From the NCBI GenBank assembly GCA_937911795.1, contig CALDPJ010000159.1:1-7461 (forward strand): 7,461 nucleotides of DNA. Reading direction: 5' to 3'. Of the stretch, positions 1 through 6,243 are shown piece by piece; positions within the stretch are counted from its first letter, which is position 1; each line of letters begins with the position of its first letter. The notes beneath the pieces are model-generated. The model had not been told where the DNA came from. It saw nothing but the letters and a program-made list of their open reading frames with translations, and did not search any database. This stretch comes from an uncultured Flavobacteriales bacterium. GTDB lineage: Bacteria > Bacteroidota > Bacteroidia > Flavobacteriales_D > SKUL01. The position numbers were made by a program, and so were the translations under genes.

Positions 1-634
1 CCATCAGCGCAGAGGCTTCGGTTTGCATCAGCACAACGATCCGGCTCAAATCGACCGGGTTGAGGAAAGTAATAGACAGCATCCATTTTTCAATCGGGTA
101 ATCGCTGAAATAGTACATCAGAAACAACACCAGTCCGTCGAAGAGCAACACAAAGTAGGCCCACAACATCAGTGCGATTCCCATACCACGGGCTTTATCA
201 TTCGATAAAACACTACCCAGCAATGCAAAAGCTACAAATACAATGGCCAGGAGAGAACCAACTACAACAATCAGCAACGATTGAATTCCACCGTGCATAA
301 TCCACAGCGGAATGCCGGTGCCAAGCACAATTGCCGAACAAAATACCGTGCTCAGTCCAAAGAAAAGACTCAGCAACAATGTGTATCGCTTCAATGGCAG
401 TGCCAGCAGCATTCCCATAAAATCCTGTGAGTTGTAATAGTAGATGGTCGCAAATACCACCGACACCATCGGCACCACAAGCAAAATAGTATTCATAACA
501 CCGAGCAGTGCTTTTTCAGGGTGCGCGTCGAGCATGAAAAATCCGACGGTTGCCAGCAGCAGAAAAGCCGTGAAAAACAGCAGAATCCAGTTGCGGATCA
601 GGTCTGTGATGATAAATCTTGTTATTCTAAACAT
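1..634 (-). CDS. nosY: NosY, permease of the NosDFY ABC system (3' end cut off by window edge)
   Basis: Membrane subunit of the NosDFY ABC system needed to mature the CuZ centre of nitrous oxide reductase; it works in the inner membrane with NosF on the cytoplasmic side and NosD in the periplasm. Translating the minus strand from the ATG at 634 gives 211 uninterrupted codons to the window edge. I see about five hydrophobic helices, near residues 15-35, 47-67, 87-109, 119-143 and 150-173. They are followed by the family-typical stretch NPVDLSRIVVLMQTEASALM at 192-211. Full NosY proteins have about 270 residues and six helices, so roughly 60 residues and the last helix are missing. The start overlaps the end of nosF by 8 bases (ATG inside the last nosF codons, which end in TAG), which suggests translational coupling. 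The identity rests on this motif, the ABC-2-like layout and the position after nosD and nosF. Confidence 0.93.
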   Translation of the reverse strand, partial: MFRITRFIITDLIRNWILLFFTAFLLLATVGFFMLDAHPEKALLGVMNTILLVVPMVSVVFATIYYYNSQDFMGMLLALPLKRYTLLLSLFFGLSTVFCSAIVLGTGIPLWIMHGGIQSLLIVVVGSLLAIVFVAFALLGSVLSNDKARGMGIALMLWAYFVLLFDGLVLFLMYYFSDYPIEKWMLSITFLNPVDLSRIVVLMQTEASALM

Positions 635-1349
635 AGCTGTTTTCAGATTTCAGCACTTTTGCAATCATGCGGTTGAGGCGATCTTCCGAAGTCTCTTTCT
701 TCAGATCTTCGAGCGTTCGGTAAAAAGTCAGTTTTCCATCCATCAGGTAAGCAACGTCGGTAGTAATTTCATCGAGATCGCTGAGGATGTGCGAGGTGAT
801 CAACACCAGTTTTCCCTGCTCCAGCGAAAGGCGAAGCTGATCTTTCAGGATTTCATTCGACACGGGATCGAGTCCTGCGGTCGGCTCGTCGAGGATCAGC
901 ACATCGGGATCAAACAAAAATGCCAGCGCTGCACTCACTTTCTGTTTCATTCCACCCGAAAGTTGCCCCAGCTTTTTTCCGGCCATCGATGGCACATCAA
1001 AATTCCGATAAAGGGTGCGGTCGTATTCTTCCTCCCGGACATCCTTCCGCAAATCCTGCATCAGCGAAAAGAGCTGCCGCACGCGCATGTGTTCCGGGAA
1101 ACGTTGAATTTGCGGCATGTATCCGATGGTTCTCCGGTATTCGCTGGTGCCGAGAATCGATGTTCCTTTAAACAAAATGTCTCCGGATTCCGGACGTACC
1201 ATGCCTAGAATAGTCTTGATAAGTGTGGTTTTCCCCGATCCGTTCGGACCGATCAGCGCTACACTTTGTCCCGGCTTGAATGATAGACTAATGTCGTTCA
1301 GTACTTTCTGTCGGTCAAAGGTTTTATTGAGATGTTGGATTTCAATCAT
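627..1349 (-). CDS. nosF: NosF, ABC transporter ATPase for NosZ copper-centre assembly
   Basis: Cytoplasmic ATPase that drives the NosDFY complex during CuZ maturation. All motifs of an active ABC ATPase are present (numbering from the ATG at 1349, 240 residues): Walker A GPNGSGKT at 34-41, Q-loop glutamine at 80, signature LSGGMKQ at 130-136, Walker B VLILDE at 150-155, D-loop GLD at 159-161 and the switch histidine in ITSH at 187. The open frame extends two codons further to a TTG at 1355. I prefer the ATG at 1349 because it gives the usual N-terminus MIEIQHLNKTF and overlaps the nosD stop by 8 bases (ATGATTGA). No Shine-Dalgarno sequence is visible, so translation probably depends on coupling to nosD. 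The length is normal for NosF. The sequence alone would only say ABC ATPase; its place between nosD and nosY makes it NosF. Confidence 0.96.
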   Translation of the reverse strand: MIEIQHLNKTFDRQKVLNDISLSFKPGQSVALIGPNGSGKTTLIKTILGMVRPESGDILFKGTSILGTSEYRRTIGYMPQIQRFPEHMRVRQLFSLMQDLRKDVREEEYDRTLYRNFDVPSMAGKKLGQLSGGMKQKVSAALAFLFDPDVLILDEPTAGLDPVSNEILKDQLRLSLEQGKLVLITSHILSDLDEITTDVAYLMDGKLTFYRTLEDLKKETSEDRLNRMIAKVLKSENSYV

Positions 1350-2595
1350 GAGCAACTACAGGTTTCATACTTGGGTTCTCGTCTACCAAATGTTCTGGAA
1401 TCAATTGCGGAAAAATCCGCTCTGCTGCGTCGAGACTGTTGATAAGAAAGCTGTGCAGCAGCATACTCGCCGCAGGAATGTTTTGGGTAATCAGCGCAAA
1501 AAGGTTCACCGGCCGGTGCGGAACATCGCCCACCCCATCGCGATCCAGATCGTAGCCGCGATACTGGCTCCAGTAGTTTCCGTCGAAATAATTACGGTTT
1601 TGTTTGGTATTGGTGATTACCTCAAAGGTGTTGCCGATGAAATCATTTCCGATGATCTCGTTGTCGAGACAGTTTCCTTTGATGTCCATCGCCTGACCAT
1701 TGCCTACGAAGCGGCAGTTGCGAATGTGAATGCGGTTGGCACCTTCGGCATAAATCCCGATGGTGTTTCGGTGAAAGGTATTGCCGCTGAGTTTGCCGTC
1801 AGAAATTTCTTTCAGCAGCAATCCATAGGATGCGCCTCCCCAGTTTTCTTCAAACAGGTTGTTGGTCATTTCAATTTCCTTCGAGAACATCACCGCAACA
1901 CCGGCACCGTTGTGTTTGAAGATGTTGTCCTCGTATATGTCGTTGTTCGAAAACATGAAATGCAATCCGTAGCGAAAGTTGTTTTCGCTGGTGTTGCCCG
2001 AGATGAGGCTGTTGTCAACAAATTCAAAATAAATACCGTCGCGGTGTCCGGTGAGGGTGTTGTTGGCCACAAGAATCCGCGTGCCTTTCCAGATGTGAAT
2101 GGCATTTCCGGCGCGTACTTCATCGGTTGCTGATCCCAAAATACGGTTGTTTTTCACAATACAATCGGTGGAGTATTGCAGGTAAATTCCGAAAAATGTG
2201 TTCAGCAGAATATTGTCTTCAACTGTGACATGCCCAACTCTGTTTAGCCGGATGGCTGCACGATCTTTGATGAAACTCACCCCGATATTCTGCAACTGAA
2301 AACCTGAAATCGTAACCGAATCGGAAGTCACCACAATAATCTCATCACCATTCTGACTGTCGAGCACCGGGTAATCCACTCCGAGTAACACGAGCGGCTT
2401 ATTGATGTCAATCATCTCCACGTGATAGTTTCCGGGCTGCACGAGTAGGGTGTCGTACGGATTTGCGTTTGCGATGGCTTGCTTCAGGTTCTCGCCCGGG
2501 GGGTGAACCGAAGTAACAGCAGCAAAAGCATGAGAGTCGGAAAGGATTACAATCAGAAGGAGAAAACGCAGGAAACTAAAGTCACCAGTCTTCAT
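1342..2595 (-). CDS. nosD: NosD, periplasmic copper-processing beta-helix protein
   Basis: Periplasmic subunit of the NosDFY complex, required for CuZ assembly in NosZ; in the family it receives copper from NosL and interacts with apo-NosZ. The 417-residue product begins with a Sec signal peptide, with a hydrophobic core at about 9-18 and likely cleavage after AFA at residue 25. From about 35 to 335 it consists of repeated short strands rich in Asn and Gly, such as the NNTLTG and SGNTSENN turns, as expected for a right-handed parallel beta-helix of the carbohydrate-binding/sugar-hydrolase (CASH) type. The C-terminal part carries the NosD-typical NYWSQYRGYDLDRDGVGD at 340-357, followed by VPHRPVNLFALI. 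The length fits the family. Its start overlaps the end of nosL by 14 bases and its stop overlaps nosF by 8. No truncation or frameshift is seen. Confidence 0.96.
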   Translation of the reverse strand: MKTGDFSFLRFLLLIVILSDSHAFAAVTSVHPPGENLKQAIANANPYDTLLVQPGNYHVEMIDINKPLVLLGVDYPVLDSQNGDEIIVVTSDSVTISGFQLQNIGVSFIKDRAAIRLNRVGHVTVEDNILLNTFFGIYLQYSTDCIVKNNRILGSATDEVRAGNAIHIWKGTRILVANNTLTGHRDGIYFEFVDNSLISGNTSENNFRYGLHFMFSNNDIYEDNIFKHNGAGVAVMFSKEIEMTNNLFEENWGGASYGLLLKEISDGKLSGNTFHRNTIGIYAEGANRIHIRNCRFVGNGQAMDIKGNCLDNEIIGNDFIGNTFEVITNTKQNRNYFDGNYWSQYRGYDLDRDGVGDVPHRPVNLFALITQNIPAASMLLHSFLINSLDAAERIFPQLIPEHLVDENPSMKPVVAHD

Positions 2596-3010
2596 TCAGT
2601 AAATAATCTTGAATTCCGGTCCAGTCGAATGGCTGTCCCGCAAATTTTTCTGCCGTTGTAGCATTAGCTATCACCAGCAGATTGGCTCCCATTGGACTTC
2701 GAACAGAGTCCGAAATAATGAAATGCATGTTTTCTGCAGGACGTAGTGCGCCGGGTTCATCGTAGGGAACCGCCAGCACATGCGCATATTCGTGTTCGTT
2801 TTCGTCCATGTAAGGCACCATACATTCTACTGCATCGAATTTATAAATGCGGCCTTTGTCGGTGACCAGCTCGGCGCCGAATTTAGAATCGGCAATATTC
2901 ATTCTGCAGTAATCACATTGGTCTTTTCCGAAGTTTATTGGTTCAGGACCATTGCCGCAGGCAAAGGCAAAAGCCAATGCTGCAAACATCATCTTCACAT
3001 GTAGTTTCAT
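2582..3010 (-). CDS. nosL: NosL, lipoprotein copper chaperone
   Basis: Membrane-anchored Cu(I) chaperone that supplies copper for the CuZ centre of NosZ, acting together with NosD. The 142-residue product starts with a short lipoprotein signal peptide (MKLHVKMMFAALAFAFAC) with Cys18 as the predicted lipidated residue. The NosL copper-site motif CDYCRM follows at 32-37 (Cys32, Cys35, Met37). Further family-like patches are FDAVECM at 58-64 and SPMG at 105-108. The ATG overlaps the stop of the upstream membrane-protein gene in an ATGA arrangement (4 bases), and the 3' end overlaps nosD by 14 bases. The size is typical of single-domain NosL proteins. Here nosL lies before nosDFY, whereas in many proteobacterial clusters it is last. 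Confidence 0.95.
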   Translation of the reverse strand: MKLHVKMMFAALAFAFACGNGPEPINFGKDQCDYCRMNIADSKFGAELVTDKGRIYKFDAVECMVPYMDENEHEYAHVLAVPYDEPGALRPAENMHFIISDSVRSPMGANLLVIANATTAEKFAGQPFDWTGIQDYLLNEDW

Positions 3011-3594
3011 GCAGTAAGGGTTTTTAAAAATCTTTTTCTGAAGAAGAATGCGAGTACGGCAAACAATCCGGCCAGGCTGAGATACAACGATCCCACATGC
3101 GGATAGGAGGTGACGTAAAAATTCAGCAGGTCCTTTTCGCCAAACAATGGTGGCTGGTAAGTCATTCCCGGAACTTTAATGGCGGCCATCGGGTCGAGAT
3201 TGTGGCCGTAATCGTAAAGCCAGAGATAAAAGTCATAAATGCCGAGTATACCGAGGATGACGAGAACTATTGTCCAGGTGAGGTATCCCCATTTATGGTT
3301 AATCGCTGCGGCAATCAGGCCAAGTACAATCATCGCATAAACGATATACGGAAAGTACTTCAACTCGGGAATAGAATCGGGTTCAATGTATTTCATCCCG
3401 ATGTAGTGGTTCAGAATGTTGATGTTCTGCACAATGTTCTTTTCACTTCCTGTGATTTGATTCACCCAGATATGCAGTTTTAATCCTCCGGGAAACTGGG
3501 CAGCATCCAGGGTTATTTGCCAAAGAGGAGCAGTAAATACCAGGCCGAGAAAAACGCAGCCCACAATCATCAATATGCGCGGTAAATGTTTCAA
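3007..3594 (-). CDS. NosB-like four-helix membrane protein of clade II nos operons
   Basis: Predicted inner-membrane protein of 195 residues encoded directly after nosZ. In clade II nos clusters this is the position of NosB, a transmembrane protein of unknown function, so a NosB relative is the best reading; I base this on position and topology, not on an alignment. Hydrophobic helices lie near 6-25, 81-99, 103-127 and 165-185. Between helices 1 and 2 is a roughly 55-residue loop with LHIWVNQITG at 40-49 and NILNHYIGM at 59-67. A second loop at about 128-164 includes GHNLDP and PGMTYQPP. His41, His63, Met67, His131, Met136 and Met144 sit in these loops and could bind copper, but that is speculation. 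The chosen start is TTG at 3594 (MKHLPRILM), which puts positive residues before helix 1; the alternative is an ATG at 3570. No other in-frame start exists after the nosZ stop. The 3' end overlaps nosL by 4 bases (ATGA). Confidence 0.82.
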   Translation of the reverse strand: MKHLPRILMIVGCVFLGLVFTAPLWQITLDAAQFPGGLKLHIWVNQITGSEKNIVQNINILNHYIGMKYIEPDSIPELKYFPYIVYAMIVLGLIAAAINHKWGYLTWTIVLVILGILGIYDFYLWLYDYGHNLDPMAAIKVPGMTYQPPLFGEKDLLNFYVTSYPHVGSLYLSLAGLFAVLAFFFRKRFLKTLTA

Positions 3595-3654
3595 TAGATT
3601 TCTGTTTTTGCGGAAAAATCCACAGGATTGCGCGTTTCTCGCCTGGTTTTTAAA

Positions 3655-5670
3655 TTACTGTTTGTTCTGCGCCAGATTTTTCCTGGCTTCTTCAAAGAAA
3701 TTATTGGCAGCAGAGGCATTTTCACGTAATTCTTCGTTCAGCCCCCATTTAATCGGCACATCCGATCCTGCAGGTGATACCCGGATGTATCCCGTCATTT
3801 CCTGGTGCAGCGCCGAACAAAAGTCAGTACAGTAAAATGCCATAACACCCATTCTGTTTGGTTCCCACAACAAAGTTTGGGTCTGACCAGGCATTATCAG
3901 CAGGTTGGCAGTATTTGCTCCCTGCACCGCAAATCCGTGCGGAACGTCCCAGTCCTGCTCCAGGTTGGTAACGTGGAAATATACTTTGTCGCCCATTTTG
4001 ATTCCCTCTATGTTATCTGGAGCCAGGTGACTGCGCATGGCGGTCATATAAACATGTACTTCATTTCCGTTGCGCTCTACACGGGTTTTGCCTTCGCCGA
4101 GTGTGGCGTGCGGATGCGTATTTTCTTCGATGTTGAAGATCTTAACACTGTTCGGTGCAATCTTGTCCGCAGCAATGGCCTGAGCATAATGTGGCTCTCC
4201 TTTGGTTGGGAAATCCAGAAGCAGCTTCATTTTATCTCCGCTGATATCGAATAATTGAGCAGAGTGCGCAAGTTCTGGTCCGGTAGGTAAGTAGCGGTCT
4301 TTGGTGATTTTATTCATCGCCACCAAATATTTTCCATCCGGATTTTTAGTTTCTCCACCAGGGATCATCAGGTGACCGGGAGAATAATAGGTTGGAACCC
4401 GGTCGAGAATTTCTTTGGTTTCAACATTCCATTTCACCACTTCTGAAGAAATAAAGAAAGTAGTGTAGGCGTTTCCGCGGCCATCAAACTCGGTGTGGAG
4501 TGGTCCGAGACCTGGTTTGACTACGATTCCGTGGAGCGCGGATTCATAATTAATAATCGGAATACCGTCGATGTCGCCTTCGAAATCTTCATTTTCGATA
4601 GCTTCCATTATCTTGTCGAAAGAATACACCGACATATCGGCAGAGAGTTTACCGTTTCCAACAATATATTCACCGGTTGGATCAACATCGCATCCGTGTG
4701 GTGATTTCGGAACAGGAATAAAGTATACCATATCCGGACAATCTTCTGGTTTCAGAATTCGGGTGGTGGTCATTTCGTTGGCATTCACGATACCTGTAGC
4801 GTGTTCTTTCACATTGTGATAATATGAAGCGCTGCGTTCGGTGAAGCGACCATCTGCCATGTACTCCTCGGCTTTTTTCCAGTTGATCACCGCCATCAGA
4901 TCTTTGTCTTTTTGCGATGCGTTTACCTCGAGCAGCGTGTGTGCCTGCTCAGAATTATAGGTAGTTAAAAAACTCCAGCCATGAGATTTACCTTTTCCGT
5001 TTCGGGCAAGGTCGTAGTTGAATCCTGGCATTTCAATCTGGAATTCCAAAGCCATTTCGCCGCTTTCCTGGTCAACAGACACATAGTTGATCAACCCTTT
5101 AAAGTTTTCTTTGTAAGAATCGATCGGCACATCGGCCTGTGGAATGGGAGTACTGAAACGCGTACCTGATACCAGATACTCTGAATTTTCGGTGATGAAC
5201 GGCGCGCAATGCAATCCGGCAACATCTGGAATTTCGAGTATTTCTACCGTTTCGAAGGTGGTCAGATCTATCCGTGCGATACGTGGGGTATTGTTTCCGT
5301 TGACAAAGAGCCACCGGCCATCAAAGTTTCCATCGGTCTGAGAAAGTTCGATGTGGTGAGAGTCATCCCACGGCACTTCGCCATAAGAGGTCATAAACAT
5401 TCCTTTTGTTTCTTCGCTGTATCCATATCCGTTTTCAGGATATTTTGAAAACACAGGAATTTCGCGCAATAAACGTCCGGAAGGCAATCCATAAGCCGTA
5501 ATCTGGCCGCTGAATCCCCCGGAGAGAAATGCGTAGTATTCATCATATTCGCCGGGCGCTACATAGGTGTGCTGTGCAGCATCACCTTCTACTACTTGTT
5601 GTACGTCTCGCTGTTGGCATGAAAAGAACAGACTGGTTAACAGCAGCAGGATGAAATTTTTGTTTTTCAC
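3655..5670 (-). CDS. nosZ: NosZ, clade II (Sec-dependent) nitrous oxide reductase, predicted lipoprotein
   Basis: Terminal reductase that converts N2O to N2 and water outside the cytoplasmic membrane. The 671-residue product has an N-terminal seven-bladed propeller domain holding CuZ and a C-terminal cupredoxin domain holding CuA. The seven expected CuZ histidines are all visible: 105 and 106 (DSHHIELS), 154 (AGLHC), 325 (KSPHG), 392 (GLGPLHTEFDGRGNAYTT), 433 (SPGH) and 494 (GEPH). The CuA ligands are His578 (DVPHGF) and Cys614, Cys618, His622 and Met625 in CTDFCSALHQEM. There is no twin-arginine signal. The N-terminus MKNKNFILLLLTSLFFSC is a Sec-type peptide with a lipobox and Cys18, which together with the CTDFC form places it in clade II. 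The start codon is GTG at 5670: no upstream in-frame ATG exists, and the next internal Met (91) would remove the signal peptide. No fused C-terminal haem c domain is present. The tail after about 634 is a helical, charged extension. The gap to the upstream cytochrome gene is 39 bases, A-rich and without a Shine-Dalgarno sequence. Confidence 0.98.
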   Translation of the reverse strand: MKNKNFILLLLTSLFFSCQQRDVQQVVEGDAAQHTYVAPGEYDEYYAFLSGGFSGQITAYGLPSGRLLREIPVFSKYPENGYGYSEETKGMFMTSYGEVPWDDSHHIELSQTDGNFDGRWLFVNGNNTPRIARIDLTTFETVEILEIPDVAGLHCAPFITENSEYLVSGTRFSTPIPQADVPIDSYKENFKGLINYVSVDQESGEMALEFQIEMPGFNYDLARNGKGKSHGWSFLTTYNSEQAHTLLEVNASQKDKDLMAVINWKKAEEYMADGRFTERSASYYHNVKEHATGIVNANEMTTTRILKPEDCPDMVYFIPVPKSPHGCDVDPTGEYIVGNGKLSADMSVYSFDKIMEAIENEDFEGDIDGIPIINYESALHGIVVKPGLGPLHTEFDGRGNAYTTFFISSEVVKWNVETKEILDRVPTYYSPGHLMIPGGETKNPDGKYLVAMNKITKDRYLPTGPELAHSAQLFDISGDKMKLLLDFPTKGEPHYAQAIAADKIAPNSVKIFNIEENTHPHATLGEGKTRVERNGNEVHVYMTAMRSHLAPDNIEGIKMGDKVYFHVTNLEQDWDVPHGFAVQGANTANLLIMPGQTQTLLWEPNRMGVMAFYCTDFCSALHQEMTGYIRVSPAGSDVPIKWGLNEELRENASAANNFFEEARKNLAQNKQ

Positions 5671-5709
5671 GATTGAGGGTTTTAGTGTGTATTTAATATA
5701 AGGACAGCC

Positions 5710-6228
5710 TTAGGTGGCTGCTTCGTCTTTACTGTTTACCTGCGCCACATCATTATCACGCATGAATTCAAGAATATCACGGGCGTCTCCGATCGAAACA
5801 TTTTGATTCGGCATTCTGGTGAGACACTGCTCCAATAATTCCTGTGCTTTCGGATCCTCGGCCAGCATCACATCGGTGTTGGTGATCATATTCATGATCC
5901 ACTCCGGGCGGCGGCGATTGGTGATTCCTGCAAACCCAGGCCCTACAACCCGTTGATCTGTGAGTTTATGACACGACGCACATTTCATTTCAACAATGGC
6001 CTGGCCTCTGGAGGACATGTCCTCATTCAGTGGATCGGTCAATGATACATTTTTAATCTCCCCAAGTCCTTTACCTTCCTTAATGGATTGTGGTACTTCT
6101 TCTTTCGCTGGTTCGGCGGTTGGGGGTTTTTGTGGTGAAGTGGTTCCGGGAGCGGTCTGGCTGTTGTCGCCGCAGGCAACAAACATAGCGCTGAAAATAA
6201 GTAGATAACAAAGTTGAAGGGTTCTCAT
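5710..6228 (-). CDS. Monohaem c-type cytochrome lipoprotein, likely electron donor to NosZ
   Basis: Small class I-like cytochrome c of 172 residues, predicted to be exported and membrane-anchored. The N-terminus MRTLQLCYLLIFSAMFVAC is a lipoprotein signal peptide with Cys19 as the lipid site. A flexible linker rich in Pro, Glu, Thr and Ser covers about 22-60. The haem-binding motif CASCH is at 83-87 with His87 as proximal ligand, and Met139 in the TRMPNQ segment is the likely second axial ligand. GPGFAGI at 96-102 matches the conserved loop of this fold. It begins 15 bases after the preceding membrane-protein gene and ends 39 bases before nosZ, so the three are almost surely co-transcribed. 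With no nosR or nosC-type gene visible, electron transfer from a quinol-oxidising complex to the CuA site of NosZ is its most plausible job. That role is inferred from context. The family assignment is secure; a specific gene name is not. Confidence 0.93.
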   Translation of the reverse strand: MRTLQLCYLLIFSAMFVACGDNSQTAPGTTSPQKPPTAEPAKEEVPQSIKEGKGLGEIKNVSLTDPLNEDMSSRGQAIVEMKCASCHKLTDQRVVGPGFAGITNRRRPEWIMNMITNTDVMLAEDPKAQELLEQCLTRMPNQNVSIGDARDILEFMRDNDVAQVNSKDEAAT

Positions 6229-6243
6229 TTTTCTGGTTTTTAT

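Noticed and set aside
1..208. A 61-residue plus-strand frame at 23-208 near the left edge.
   Set aside because: The minus strand here encodes NosY, including its NPVDLSR motif, and the plus-strand peptide is a His/Gln-rich shadow.
1350..1355. TTG at 1355 as the start of nosF.
   Set aside because: It adds only Met-Leu before a normal ATG start at 1349 that gives the family-typical N-terminus.
444..2133. Long open frames on the plus strand (444-1208 and 1117-2133) opposite nosF and nosD.
   Set aside because: They are antisense shadows of well-supported genes, have low-complexity or implausible protein sequences with no recognisable domain, and overlap each other and both real genes.
3614..3629. 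Small inverted repeat AATCC-ACA-GGATT beside an A/T run between nosZ and the NosB-like gene, a possible terminator or attenuator.
   Set aside because: The stem is only 5 pairs, three of them A-T, and cannot be lengthened. It is too weak to call a terminator, and the downstream genes clearly continue the operon.
3595..3657. The NosB-like gene is in the same frame as nosZ, with the TAA stop followed by 20 open codons before the TTG, suggesting readthrough or a split fusion.
   Set aside because: A shared frame has a one-in-three chance, the 20 codons encode no membrane or linker-like segment, and NosZ proteins normally end in this region.
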